From assembly GCF_900100965.1 (NCBI RefSeq), contig NZ_FMUJ01000012.1, forward strand, positions 1 through 64,000: a stretch of DNA of 64,000 nt. The letters run 5' to 3'. The notes beneath the pieces were generated by a model, which was not told the DNA's origin, did no database searches, and was given only the letters and a program-made list of their open reading frames with translations. Below, in pieces: positions 1-8,024 of this stretch; the first letter of the stretch is position 1; each line of letters opens with the position of its first letter. Both the position numbers and the translations under genes were made by a program. Source of the DNA: Variovorax sp. EL159. Its GTDB lineage: Bacteria; Pseudomonadota; Gammaproteobacteria; Burkholderiales; Burkholderiaceae_C.

Positions 1-71
1 GGGAACGACAGCTGGTGCACCACCGTGACGACGCACTGCGCTGCGCACTGAATGACCTGAGGGTCAGCCAT
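1..71 (-). CDS. Small inovirus virion-like protein, N-terminal fragment cut by window edge
   Basis: Read on the minus strand, an ATG at 71-69 opens a frame starting MADPQVIQCAAQ and running off the left edge. Its start overlaps the stop of the upstream gene (TGA at 66-64), as in tightly packed phage operons. The Val/Thr-rich start with two nearby cysteines resembles the short minor coat proteins of Ralstonia-type inoviruses. That resemblance is from memory and only 23 residues can be read. The frame is too short to appear as a full gene here. Confidence 0.45.
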   Translation of the reverse strand, partial: MADPQVIQCAAQCVVTVVHQLSF

Positions 72-279
72 GAATCGACGGCACCTGCGAGTGATCGCGG
101 GTGCGCGCGGCTTCGATACGATGACGACGCTCGACCACCAGCAACGCCAGATCGAGCGCTTTGCTGATCACCGTGGAGAACACGACGCCGCCAGCAACAC
201 CGACCGCGATGGCCGCGAAGATCAAGCGCCAGAGTTCGGACTCCGGCACCACGCAGCCGTTGATCAAGCACCCAAGCAT
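64..279 (-). CDS. Small one-helix membrane protein of the prophage
   Basis: A 71-aa protein with a single hydrophobic segment (about residues 17-50, rich in Ala, Val, Ile and Leu) followed by a basic tail. The ATG at 279 overlaps the TGA of the ssDNA-binding gene as TGATG, which implies translational coupling. A GTG three bases upstream is an alternative start. Position after the ssDNA-binding gene and the membrane character suit a minor coat or assembly protein of a filamentous phage, but no family can be assigned from sequence alone. Confidence 0.55.
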   Translation of the reverse strand: MLGCLINGCVVPESELWRLIFAAIAVGVAGGVVFSTVISKALDLALLVVERRHRIEAARTRDHSQVPSIHG

Positions 280-581
280 CACGGCTTCGGCGGTTGCGGT
301 TGAGCAGCCTTGCCAACGGGCGTCAGGCCCGTGAGCACCGCGCCGATCTTGCGATCCTTGGGCGAGGGCTTCAGCGAGAACTTCGCGCTGTAGGTGCCGA
401 CGCTGGGGGCGTTCTGGCCGCGCATCTTTTCGTCCAGGCGGAGCACGCCGACCGACTCAGGCGTGCCGTCGTCATTCATCAGGATGCACTCAGCCTCTTG
501 CACCTGATACGAGCGGCCCTCGAACGTCTTGTCCTGCACCGGACCGACCTTGATGATTTGAATGAGAGACGTGTGGTTCAT
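279..581 (-). CDS. Gene V-like single-stranded DNA-binding protein (inovirus)
   Basis: 100-aa protein that probably coats phage single-stranded DNA before export. The pattern of an N-terminal strand, a GRSYQVQE turn with Tyr and Gln-Glu, a middle Pro/Leu strand, then a G-x-Y motif and a C-terminal LTPV strand matches the layout of Ff gene V and related helix-destabilising proteins. Length is close to the family's 80-100 residues, and the tail is proline-rich. It is followed without gap by the membrane protein gene. Assignment rests on pattern and on phage context; a profile search would settle it. Confidence 0.6.
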   Translation of the reverse strand: MNHTSLIQIIKVGPVQDKTFEGRSYQVQEAECILMNDDGTPESVGVLRLDEKMRGQNAPSVGTYSAKFSLKPSPKDRKIGAVLTGLTPVGKAAQPQPPKP

Positions 582-668
582 GGTTTCTTTCGTGCCGCTA
601 TTTCAGGCTTGAGGTTCTGGCGACGTGCCAGCTGGAAGCCCTGACCCGCAGGGCTACGAGCTAGCGGG

Positions 669-1016
669 TCACATACGCCCCGTCAGCCAGTGCGGGTAGC
701 GATGCCCTACAGAGCGCGCGTGATCGCCAATCTCCAAGCTGTAGTGACCACCAAGCGGTGTCTCATCAGGCGCATCCAACGCCCCGCCGACCTGCCAATC
801 GAGGAACCACTCACCACGCCACCCACCGGCGATGTCAGCGATGCAAGGACGCGTATCAGGCGCAAGAACGCCATCGAAACGAAGGGGGGGGTCCACCCCC
901 ACCCCGGGCTCAGCGGGAGCCGCCAGACTCGGCACCGAGCCGTTAGCCGAAGCAGGTGGGGGAGGACAGACGGACGACTGCGCGAAGGCAGCGAAATCAA
1001 CTTGGGGCGGGTGCAT
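669..1016 (-). CDS. Uncharacterised first gene of the prophage minus-strand operon
   Basis: 115-aa protein of unknown function, Pro/Ala-rich in the first half and with several Trp, Asp and His in the second. The ATG at 1016 is preferred over an in-frame GTG at 1037 because an AGGAG ribosome-binding site lies about 6-7 bases before it, and because the GTG falls inside the operator palindrome at 1032-1048. It is the first gene downstream of the divergent control region, so an early role in phage replication or regulation is possible. I recognise no domain. Confidence 0.55.
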   Translation of the reverse strand: MHPPQVDFAAFAQSSVCPPPPASANGSVPSLAAPAEPGVGVDPPLRFDGVLAPDTRPCIADIAGGWRGEWFLDWQVGGALDAPDETPLGGHYSLEIGDHARSVGHRYPHWLTGRM

Positions 1017-1031
1017 GGCGGCTCCTGAAAA

Positions 1032-1048
1032 GTACACAAGATGTGTAC
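1032..1048. promoter_or_regulatory. Perfect palindromic operator, probably for the prophage repressor
   Basis: The sequence GTACACA-AGA-TGTGTAC is an exact 7-bp inverted repeat with a 3-bp centre. It lies 16 bases upstream of the 115-aa minus-strand gene, where it would cover that gene's promoter region. Related half sites recur at 1079-1117, as expected for a repressor that binds several sites between divergent genes. Confidence 0.65.
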
Positions 1049-1064
1049 GTGCAAGAATCTAACA

Positions 1065-1117
1065 AGTACTCACCTTGGGTACAAGACTGGCGGCTATCAT
1101 TTCCTCGTCTTGTGTAC
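1065..1117. promoter_or_regulatory. Additional operator half-sites in the divergent control region
   Basis: GTACAAGAC at 1079-1087 faces GTCTTGTGTAC at 1107-1117, forming an interrupted inverted repeat sharing the GTACA/TGTAC core of the perfect palindrome at 1032-1048. A further 6-bp palindrome AGTACT sits at 1065-1070. The second arm ends 27 bases before the repressor start, consistent with autoregulation. Confidence 0.5.
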
Positions 1118-1144
1118 TTTCCACAACATGAGGACTTTGACGAT

Positions 1145-1411
1145 ATGCAGACGACGCTGAACCTGTTAGAGAACGCGCTGAAAGAGGACAACAACATCGC
1201 CACCTGGACTAAGCGACTCGGCTTGTCAGGCAAAGCCCTGTACAACGCGCGCGACAGAGGCCACCTATCGCCAGCTATAGCTGGGGCACTCGCCGAAGAG
1301 CTCGGAAAAGACCCAAAGGAATGGATCGTGGTGGCCGCACTCGAATCAGAACGAGAGAGCGCTTGCAAAACTCGCATGGTTTCGCGAATGCGCAAGACTT
1401 TGATGTTGTAA
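1145..1411 (+). CDS. Small helix-turn-helix repressor of the prophage
   Basis: 88-aa protein. Residues of about 20-60 have the spacing of an HTH (TWTKRLGLSGKALYNARDRG followed by an alpha-helical SPAIAGALAEELG stretch), with a further amphipathic helix and a basic C-terminus. The layout resembles small Cro/CI-like phage regulators (DUF3693-like). The ATG at 1145 is chosen over longer in-frame starts because those run through the operator region. The gene diverges from the phage operon and has palindromic sites in front, so autorepression and repression of the minus-strand operon are likely. It ends only 10 bp before nadK and may now supply that gene's transcription. Confidence 0.65.
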   Translation: MQTTLNLLENALKEDNNIATWTKRLGLSGKALYNARDRGHLSPAIAGALAEELGKDPKEWIVVAALESERESACKTRMVSRMRKTLML

Positions 1412-1421
1412 TTTGTGAGAT

Positions 1422-2336
1422 ATGACCTCTCGCTTCCGTCACGTCGCCCTGATCGGCAAATACCAGGCTTCCGGCGCCCGCGCGCAGGCGGATGCGCGCG
1501 ACGGCGTGATGGAGAGCATCGGCGCCTTCCTCGAATCGCAGGGCTGCAAGGTATTCGTCGAGCGCTCGACCTGCGAGGAAGAAGCCGATGACGGCGCCCC
1601 GGCCCATCCCCGCTACGAGGCCCTGTCGGTCGAGGAAATCGGCCAGCGCTGCGACCTCGGCCTGGTGGTCGGCGGCGACGGCACCATGCTCGGCATCGGC
1701 CGGCAGCTCGCCAGCTACGGCATCCCGCTGATCGGCATCAACCGCGGCCGGCTCGGCTTCATCACCGACATTCCGCTCGACAACTACCAGGCCACGCTGA
1801 TCCCGATGCTGGCCGGCGAATACGAGGAAGACCATCGCAGCCTGATGCACGCCCAGGTGATGCGCGATGGCGTCTCGGTGTTCGACGCCCTCGCCATGAA
1901 TGACGTGGTGGTCAATCGCGGCGCCACCTCCGGCATGGTCGAGCTGCGCGTGTCGGTGGGCCGCCACTTCGTGGCCAACCAGCGCGCCGATGGCCTGATC
2001 ATCGCCACGCCCACGGGCTCGACCGCTTATGCGCTGTCCGCCGGCGGGCCTTTGCTTCATCCGGCGGTGCCCGGCTGGGTGCTGGTGCCGATCGCGCCGC
2101 ACACGCTGTCGAACCGCCCTGTGCTGCTGCCCGATGCCGACGAGATCGTGATCGAGCTGGTGGGCGGGCGCGACGCCAGCGCCAATTTCGACATGCAGTC
2201 GCTGGCTTCGCTCGTGATCGGCGACCGCGTGGTGGTGCGCCGCTCCGATTTCCGCGTGCGCTTCCTGCATCCGCGCGGCTGGAGCTATTTCGACACGCTG
2301 CGCAAGAAACTTCATTGGAACGAAGGGGGCTCCTGA
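1422..2336 (+). CDS. nadK: NAD kinase
   Basis: 304-aa cytosolic enzyme that phosphorylates NAD to NADP with ATP or polyphosphate. The GGDGT motif is at residues 84-88, the NAD-contacting Asn-Asp pair at 160-161, and the conserved glycine-rich stretch beginning ATPTGSTAYAL at about 195. Length is usual for the family. The stop is one base from the recN ATG, so the two form an operon, continuing into rapZ. The gene normally has its own upstream promoter region; here a prophage repressor gene ends 10 bp before the start, and only a weak ribosome-binding site (GTGAGAT) is visible. Function is very sure; its current promoter is not. Confidence 0.95.
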   Translation: MTSRFRHVALIGKYQASGARAQADARDGVMESIGAFLESQGCKVFVERSTCEEEADDGAPAHPRYEALSVEEIGQRCDLGLVVGGDGTMLGIGRQLASYGIPLIGINRGRLGFITDIPLDNYQATLIPMLAGEYEEDHRSLMHAQVMRDGVSVFDALAMNDVVVNRGATSGMVELRVSVGRHFVANQRADGLIIATPTGSTAYALSAGGPLLHPAVPGWVLVPIAPHTLSNRPVLLPDADEIVIELVGGRDASANFDMQSLASLVIGDRVVVRRSDFRVRFLHPRGWSYFDTLRKKLHWNEGGS

Positions 2337-2337
2337 C

Positions 2338-4020
2338 ATGGCGCTGCGACGCATCGCACTGCGCGACTTCGTGATCGTGCGATCACTCGAACTCGACCTG
2401 TCCACCGGCTTCACGGTATTGACCGGTGAAACCGGTGCCGGCAAATCCATCCTGATCGACGCGCTGCAGCTGGCGCTCGGCAACCGCGCCGACGCAGGCG
2501 CGGTGCGCGAAGGTGCCGAACGGCTCGACGTGAGCGCCGAATTCGACGCCGACCCGGCCCTGGCCGCCTGGCTCGACGAAGGCGGCTTCGAAGCTGGCGA
2601 CGCTCTGCTGCTGCGCCGCACGGTCGACCTGCAGGGCCGCAGCCGCGGCTGGATCAATGGCAGCCCCGCCACCGCCACCCAACTGCGTGAGCTGGGCGAC
2701 CGACTGCTCGACATCCACGGCCAGCACGCCTGGCAGAGCCTGACGCGGCCCGAGGCCGTGCGCGGTCTGCTCGACGCCTACGCGGGTGTCCGCACGGATG
2801 CGCTCGATGCCGCCTGGCAAGCCTGGCGACAAGCGCTATCCGCCCTGGAGCACGCACGCTCGGCACAAGACTCTCTGCAGCGCGAACGCGAGCGGCTTCA
2901 GTGGCAGATCGCCGAAGTCGCAAAGCTCGCGCCGGGTGCCGACGAGTGGGAAGAGCTGTCGACCAACCATTCGCGCATCTCGAATGCACAAGCGCTCATC
3001 GACGCGGCGCAGGGTGCCAGCCAGGCGCTGGAAGACGACGACAACGGCGCCCTGTCCGCGCTCACGCGCGCGGCCACGCTGCTGCAGAACTGCGAACACA
3101 TCGAGCCTGAATTCCGCGCGCTAGGCGAGGTGCTCGCCTCTTGCGTAGCGCAGGCCTCGGACGCGGCCCATTCGCTGCATGGCTACCTGCGCAACGCCGA
3201 AGCCGACCCGCAAAGCCTGGCCGAACTGGACGAGCGCATGGGCCTGTGGATGTCACTCGCGCGCCGCTACAAGCGCACGCCCGCCGATCTGCCGGCGCTG
3301 CTGGCCGGCTGGCAGGCCGAGCTGCAGGCCCTCGACGCGCAGAGTGACCTCGAAGGCCTGGAGCGCGCCGAGCAGAATGCGCAGCAGGCCTACATGAAAG
3401 AAGCCAAGGCGCTCGGCAAGGCCCGCAAGCAAGCCGCCCCGCGTCTCGGCCAGGCCGTCACGGACGCCATGCAGGGCCTTGGCATGCAGGGCGGCCGCTT
3501 CGAGGTCGAGCTGCAGCCGCTGGCGCAGCCCGGCCGCGCCGGCCTGGAAGACGTGGCCTTTCTCGTGGCCGGCCACACCGGCAGCACGCCGCGCGCCATC
3601 GGCAAGGTGGCATCGGGCGGCGAGCTTTCGCGCATCGCCCTGGCCATCGCCGTGACGACCAGCCAGCTCGGCGCCGCGCAGACACTGATCTTCGACGAGG
3701 TCGATGCCGGCGTCGGCGGGGCCGTGGCTGAAACCGTGGGCCGGCTGATGAAGCAACTGGGCCGCGACCGGCAAGTGCTCGCCGTGACCCACCTGCCGCA
3801 GGTGGCCGCCTGCGCCGACCATCACCTCGTGGTGGCCAAACGCCAGACGGCCGCAGCCGGCAAGGACGGCCCGCGCACCGAAAGCGGCGTCTCGCGGCTC
3901 GACAACGACAACCGCGCCAAGGAAATCGCCCGCATGCTGGGCGGCGAAAAGGTCTCGCAGACCTCGCTCGCACACGCGCGCGAAATGCTGGGCCACAAGA
4001 CATCGGCGACCGCGCCATGA
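2338..4020 (+). CDS. recN: DNA repair ATPase RecN
   Basis: 560-aa SMC-like ATPase acting in double-strand break repair. The Walker A GETGAGKS is at residues 30-37. The middle is helical and rich in Gln, Glu and Ala, as expected for the coiled coil. The ABC signature (SGGELSRI) is near residue 426 and the Walker B LIFDEVDAG near 450. Length matches the family. It sits directly behind nadK and its TGA overlaps the ATG of rapZ (ATGA at 4017-4020), so translation of the three is probably coupled. Confidence 0.95.
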   Translation: MALRRIALRDFVIVRSLELDLSTGFTVLTGETGAGKSILIDALQLALGNRADAGAVREGAERLDVSAEFDADPALAAWLDEGGFEAGDALLLRRTVDLQGRSRGWINGSPATATQLRELGDRLLDIHGQHAWQSLTRPEAVRGLLDAYAGVRTDALDAAWQAWRQALSALEHARSAQDSLQRERERLQWQIAEVAKLAPGADEWEELSTNHSRISNAQALIDAAQGASQALEDDDNGALSALTRAATLLQNCEHIEPEFRALGEVLASCVAQASDAAHSLHGYLRNAEADPQSLAELDERMGLWMSLARRYKRTPADLPALLAGWQAELQALDAQSDLEGLERAEQNAQQAYMKEAKALGKARKQAAPRLGQAVTDAMQGLGMQGGRFEVELQPLAQPGRAGLEDVAFLVAGHTGSTPRAIGKVASGGELSRIALAIAVTTSQLGAAQTLIFDEVDAGVGGAVAETVGRLMKQLGRDRQVLAVTHLPQVAACADHHLVVAKRQTAAAGKDGPRTESGVSRLDNDNRAKEIARMLGGEKVSQTSLAHAREMLGHKTSATAP

Positions 4021-4892
4021 ACCTCGACCTCGTGCTCATCACCGGCATGTCCGGCTCCGGCAAATCGGTGGCCCTTCATGCGCTGGAAGACGCGGGCTAC
4101 TACTGCGTCGACAACCTGCCGCCCGAGCTGCTGACCTCGTTCATCGCGCTGCAGCACGAGCAGCAGGCCACGCGCGTGGCCATTGCGATGGACGTGCGCA
4201 GCGGCGTGTCGCTGCCGATCGTTCCGCAGCAGCTCGAGGCGTTGCGGCGCGATGGCGTCTCGCTGCGCTCGCTGTTCCTCGACGCGACCACCGACGCCCT
4301 GCTGCGCCGCTATTCGGAAACCCGTCGCCGCCACCCGCTCTCGCGCCAGGAGGGCCGCACCGACGTGCCCGAGCAGCACCGCGTGCTCATCCAGGCCATC
4401 GAGCTCGAACGCGAGCTGCTGGCCGATCTGCGCGACGGTGCCGACGTGATCGACACCAGCCTGATCCGGCCGGCCCAGTTGCAGAGCTACATCAAGGCCC
4501 TGATCTCGGCACCGCAAAGTGCGCTGACGCTGGTGTTCGAGTCATTCGCCTTCAAGCGCGGCGTGCCGCTCGACGCGGACTACGTGTTCGACGTACGCAT
4601 GCTGCCCAACCCGCACTACGTGCCCGCACTGCGCCCGCTCACGGGCCGCGACGAGCCGGTGATCGAGTGGCTGCGCGAGCACGACGACGTGGCGCGCATG
4701 TACGACGACATCGAACAGTTCCTGTCGCACTGGCTCGATGCACTAGCGCGTGACCATCGCAGCTATGTCACAGTGGCCATTGGCTGCACTGGCGGGCAGC
4801 ACCGGTCGGTGTTCCTGGTCGAGCAGCTGGCGCGTTCTTTCGGCGCACGCTGGGGCGCGCTCAAGCGCCACCGCGAACTCGACGCGAACTGA
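4017..4892 (+). CDS. rapZ: RNase adapter protein / nucleotide-binding RapZ
   Basis: 291-aa member of the RapZ (YvcJ) family. In enterobacteria RapZ binds glucosamine-6-phosphate and guides RNase E to small RNAs controlling glmS; the role in this lineage is inferred. Walker A GMSGSGKS is at residues 10-17, followed by the family motif YYCVDNLPPELL at about 29-40. The C-terminal signature GCTGGQHRSV is near residue 258. Its ATG overlaps the recN stop by four bases. It converges on mutY with a 4-bp gap, so no separate terminator fits between them. Confidence 0.92.
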   Translation: MNLDLVLITGMSGSGKSVALHALEDAGYYCVDNLPPELLTSFIALQHEQQATRVAIAMDVRSGVSLPIVPQQLEALRRDGVSLRSLFLDATTDALLRRYSETRRRHPLSRQEGRTDVPEQHRVLIQAIELERELLADLRDGADVIDTSLIRPAQLQSYIKALISAPQSALTLVFESFAFKRGVPLDADYVFDVRMLPNPHYVPALRPLTGRDEPVIEWLREHDDVARMYDDIEQFLSHWLDALARDHRSYVTVAIGCTGGQHRSVFLVEQLARSFGARWGALKRHRELDAN

Positions 4893-4896
4893 TCGA

Positions 4897-6024
4897 TCAG
4901 CCCGCGCCGTTTTCGAGCAGCTTGCGCACCGGCGCAGGCAAGCCCAACCGGCCCCACTCCTCGGCATCGACCCAACGCGCCGCCTCGCCTTGCGGCTGGT
5001 GGCCCTGGAGTTGCACGGGATGCAGGTGCAGGTCCTTGTGAGTCAGCACGTGCACGAAGGGCGGCAGGTCGTGCGCGCCATGCTGCGCCGAGGGCAGCAG
5101 TGCAGCGAGCAAGTCTTCGCGGCTGTCAAACACCGGCGGGCAATACAGGCCCGCCCAGATGCCCTTCGCCGGCCGCTTCTCGAGCCACACGCGCCCCGCT
5201 TCATCGCGCGCCAGCAGCACCCAGAGCGACTGGGCACTGCGCTTGAGCTTGCGGGTCTTGACGGGATAGCGCTCCGGCGCGCCTTCGCGCAGAGCCACGC
5301 AGGTCTTGTTGACCGGGCAGATCATGCAGCTCGGCTTGCGCGGCAGGCAGACCGTGGCGCCCAGATCCATGAGGCCCTGGGTGTAATGCGCGATCGCCTC
5401 GCGCTGTTCGGCAGGCGGAAGCAGTTGCGTCGCCAGGTCCCACAGCGCACGCTCCTGCGCCGACGAAGACATGTCGCCGCCGAAGCCGAGCACGCGCGTC
5501 AGCACGCGCTTCACATTGCCGTCGAGGATCGCGACCCGCTCGCCAAAACAGAAGGCGGCAATGGCCGCGGCGGTCGAGCGGCCGATGCCAGGCAAGGTCA
5601 CCAGTTCGACGGCGGTGCGCGGAAACTCGCCGCCGAATCGCTCGACGACGTCCTGCGCGCAGCGATGCATGTTGCGCGCGCGGCTGTAGTAGCCCAGGCC
5701 GCTCCAGAGGCCGAACACCTCGTCTTCCGTGCCTGCAGCCAGCGCCTTCACGTCCGGAAAGCGGTCGAGAAAGCGCGCGAAATAACCGAGCACTGTCGAG
5801 ACCTGTGTCTGCTGCAGCATCACTTCCGAAAGCCACACGCGGTACGGATCGCGGGTGTTCTGCCACGGCAGCTCGCTGCGCCCGTGGCTGCGCTGCCAGC
5901 TCACGATCTGGGCAGCGAAATCGGGGGGCAACTTCGAAGAAGTGGCAACCGCCGCGAGGGCGGAACGCTCAGGCCGCACGCAACTCGCCGACAGCGGCTG
6001 ACGCACCCTGCTGCGGCTTTCCAT
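4897..6024 (-). CDS. mutY: A/G-specific adenine glycosylase MutY
   Basis: 375-aa base-excision repair enzyme that removes adenine opposite 8-oxoguanine. Visible are the catalytic Glu in SEVMLQQT, the helix-hairpin-helix LPGIGRSTAAAI, the catalytic Asp in LDGNVKRV, and a [4Fe-4S] loop with Cys spacing 6-2-5. A NUDIX-like 8-oxoG recognition domain follows. The listed ATG start overlaps the end of the dynamin-like gene by 56 bp; a GTG at 5979 would shorten the protein by 15 residues and cut the overlap to 11 bp. Neither has a clear ribosome-binding site, so the start is unsettled. Confidence 0.93.
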   Translation of the reverse strand: MESRSRVRQPLSASCVRPERSALAAVATSSKLPPDFAAQIVSWQRSHGRSELPWQNTRDPYRVWLSEVMLQQTQVSTVLGYFARFLDRFPDVKALAAGTEDEVFGLWSGLGYYSRARNMHRCAQDVVERFGGEFPRTAVELVTLPGIGRSTAAAIAAFCFGERVAILDGNVKRVLTRVLGFGGDMSSSAQERALWDLATQLLPPAEQREAIAHYTQGLMDLGATVCLPRKPSCMICPVNKTCVALREGAPERYPVKTRKLKRSAQSLWVLLARDEAGRVWLEKRPAKGIWAGLYCPPVFDSREDLLAALLPSAQHGAHDLPPFVHVLTHKDLHLHPVQLQGHQPQGEAARWVDAEEWGRLGLPAPVRKLLENGAG

Positions 6025-7936
6025 GCTGCGAGATCAGCGACGTGAAATCACGCAGGCGCAGATGAAGCTCCGCCAGGTTGCTTTCCTGTGCGGCGAGTTC
6101 GAGCAGCCGTTCATCCAGATTGCCTGCCGCGCTCTGGATGCGCTCGATCGCCTCGATGCGCTTGCTGAAATTGCGGCGGCGCTCCTTTAGCTGCGCATCG
6201 ATCTGCGCGCTCGCGCCCTTGCTCCAGCGCTCGACCTCGGTCATGGCAGCTTCATTGACCAGCCGCAGCCGGCTGGCCAGCGCGCGCACCAGCTTGTCGC
6301 AGAAGTCGGCCTGCGCGAGCTTCAGCAGGTTGCCCACGCCCAGGTAGTGGATGTGGCTGCGCTCGATCTGGCTGAGCTCCTGCTCGAAACCCGTCAGGTC
6401 GGGCTCGGCCGGCGCCTGCAGGGTGAAGCCCTGCTCGGCATTGAGCTGGCGAAAGGTGGCGTGCAGCATCGACTGGATCTCGGCCGTGGTCGCCTGCACT
6501 TCGCGCAGGTTGTTGCGCAGCGAATCGAAGGTCTCCGAATACACCTTGCGGACATTGAACTTGACGCCGGGGCGCTTGAGCGCGGTCGACAGGCGCACCA
6601 TGTCGGCCTTGAGCGCCGTGCGACCCAGCACCGCGTACACCTCGCGCAGCAGCTTGCCCTGCACCGAGCGCAGCGCCAGGATGCGGGTGTTGCTGCCCTC
6701 GAACTCGGCGTGCTCCTGGTCGATGCGCGCGCGCATGTGGCGGATCACCGAAACGTTCTTGCCACGCAGCCCCTGCAGTTCGAGCGCCTGCTCGGACAGG
6801 TCGCGCTGGCGCACCTTGAGGATGCGTTCGGCTTCGATGCGCAACGCAGTCATGCCGGCATCGACAGCGAGCCGCAGCATGGTTTCACGCTTGCCGAGCA
6901 CGCCTTCGCCCAGCAGGGCCTCGAGCGCCGGCAGCCGGCTGGCTTCGAGCAACGGACCGTCGCGCTGAATCTTGGCCTGCAACCCCTTTTGCGCGGAAAC
7001 CGGCAGCACCTGCGCGAGCGGCACTTCGAGCAGGCGGGCCGCGCCGTCGCGCTGGCGCTCGATCTGCTGTTCGATCTGCGCGGGCGTGCTCAGCGTGTCC
7101 CACATGGTGTCGATCTTGTTGAGCACCACGAAGCGCGTGTTGTTGCCTTCGTCCTCGGTGATGAGGTGCTCGCGCCAGATCGACAGATCGGAGCGCGTCA
7201 CGCCGGTTTCGGCGCCGAGGATGAAGACCACGGCGTGCGCCTGCGGGATCAGGCTCACCGTGAGTTCGGGCTCGGCGCCGATCGCGTTCAGGCCCGGTGT
7301 GTCGAGAATCACCAGCCCCTGCTCCAGCAGCGGATGGGGCATGTTCAGCACGGCGTGGCGCCAGCGCGGGATTTCGACACGGCCCTGGGCGTTCTGCACT
7401 GGGTTGTCATCGGGCGTGTCGTCGTTCCAGAAGCCCAGCGTGCGCGCTTCTTCCTTGTCGACCCACAGCACCTCGGCCACCTTGCCCATGGCCTGCGCCA
7501 GTTGTTCGGCGTTGCCGACGTCGATGGCGATTTCGGTCCAGCGCGTGGGCTTCTCGCGCCAATGGGCCAGCGAATGCGGCTCCAGGCGCGTCTCGATGGG
7601 CAACAGGCGCAGCTTGGGCGCGAGCGCGGCGTCGTAGCCCAGTTCGGTCGGGCACATCGTGGTCCGACCCGCGCTCGCGGGCATGATGCGCCGCCCGTAG
7701 CCGGCAAAGAAGATCGCGTTGATCAGCTCCGACTTGCCGCGCGAGAACTCGGCCACGAACGCAACCATGACCTTGCTGGTGCGGATCTGCGTCTCGAGCC
7801 CGCGCAATCGCTCGGCCACGGACTGGTCGAGCAGCTCGTTCTCGGTCAGCCAGCGGGACAGCCACTGCAGCCGGTGCGCGAAGTTGCTTCGCCAGGCACC
7901 GTGCTGATCGAGTTGTTGATTGAAAGAGCGGCTCAA
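5969..7936 (-). CDS. Dynamin-like GTPase family protein
   Basis: 655-aa protein with an N-terminal GTPase domain. The G1 motif FSRGKSE is at about residues 64-70, the G3 motif DTPGL near 213, and the G4 motif NKID near 273. The rest is largely helical and charged, as in bacterial dynamin-related proteins, but no clear membrane segment is visible. Such proteins often remodel membranes, but the substrate here is unknown. A 100-bp AT-richer region separates it from mutM; both genes and mutY read leftwards. Product family is sure, cellular role is not. Confidence 0.8.
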   Translation of the reverse strand: MSRSFNQQLDQHGAWRSNFAHRLQWLSRWLTENELLDQSVAERLRGLETQIRTSKVMVAFVAEFSRGKSELINAIFFAGYGRRIMPASAGRTTMCPTELGYDAALAPKLRLLPIETRLEPHSLAHWREKPTRWTEIAIDVGNAEQLAQAMGKVAEVLWVDKEEARTLGFWNDDTPDDNPVQNAQGRVEIPRWRHAVLNMPHPLLEQGLVILDTPGLNAIGAEPELTVSLIPQAHAVVFILGAETGVTRSDLSIWREHLITEDEGNNTRFVVLNKIDTMWDTLSTPAQIEQQIERQRDGAARLLEVPLAQVLPVSAQKGLQAKIQRDGPLLEASRLPALEALLGEGVLGKRETMLRLAVDAGMTALRIEAERILKVRQRDLSEQALELQGLRGKNVSVIRHMRARIDQEHAEFEGSNTRILALRSVQGKLLREVYAVLGRTALKADMVRLSTALKRPGVKFNVRKVYSETFDSLRNNLREVQATTAEIQSMLHATFRQLNAEQGFTLQAPAEPDLTGFEQELSQIERSHIHYLGVGNLLKLAQADFCDKLVRALASRLRLVNEAAMTEVERWSKGASAQIDAQLKERRRNFSKRIEAIERIQSAAGNLDERLLELAAQESNLAELHLRLRDFTSLISQHGKPQQGASAAVGELRAA

Positions 7937-8024
7937 GGGGAATATGTAAAAAACTACTTACAAATATAGCATCGCAAGTCGTGGAGCAAACGTTTGCGGG
8001 GCATTCAGTGGGGCGCGCCCGAAG

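Larger units (their letters stand above)
1..1411. mobile_element. Right part of an inovirus-like (filamentous phage) prophage
   Basis: The stretch holds four small overlapping minus-strand reading frames: a coat-like start cut by the window edge, a one-helix membrane protein, a gene-V-like ssDNA-binding protein, and a frame of unknown function. A divergent plus-strand HTH gene faces them across a palindrome-rich control region. This size class, overlap style and divergent repressor are typical of inovirus genomes. No replication initiator, assembly ATPase (Zot/pI) or pIII is visible, so those must lie to the left of the window or be absent. The right boundary is between the repressor stop at 1411 and nadK at 1422. 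I saw no convincing att or dif-like core there, so the exact edge is inferred. Confidence 0.65.

Noticed and set aside
1380..1425. A dif-like or tRNA attachment site at the prophage edge
   Set aside because: No 28-bp XerCD-type core or tRNA end is visible, and the other prophage end is outside the window for comparison.
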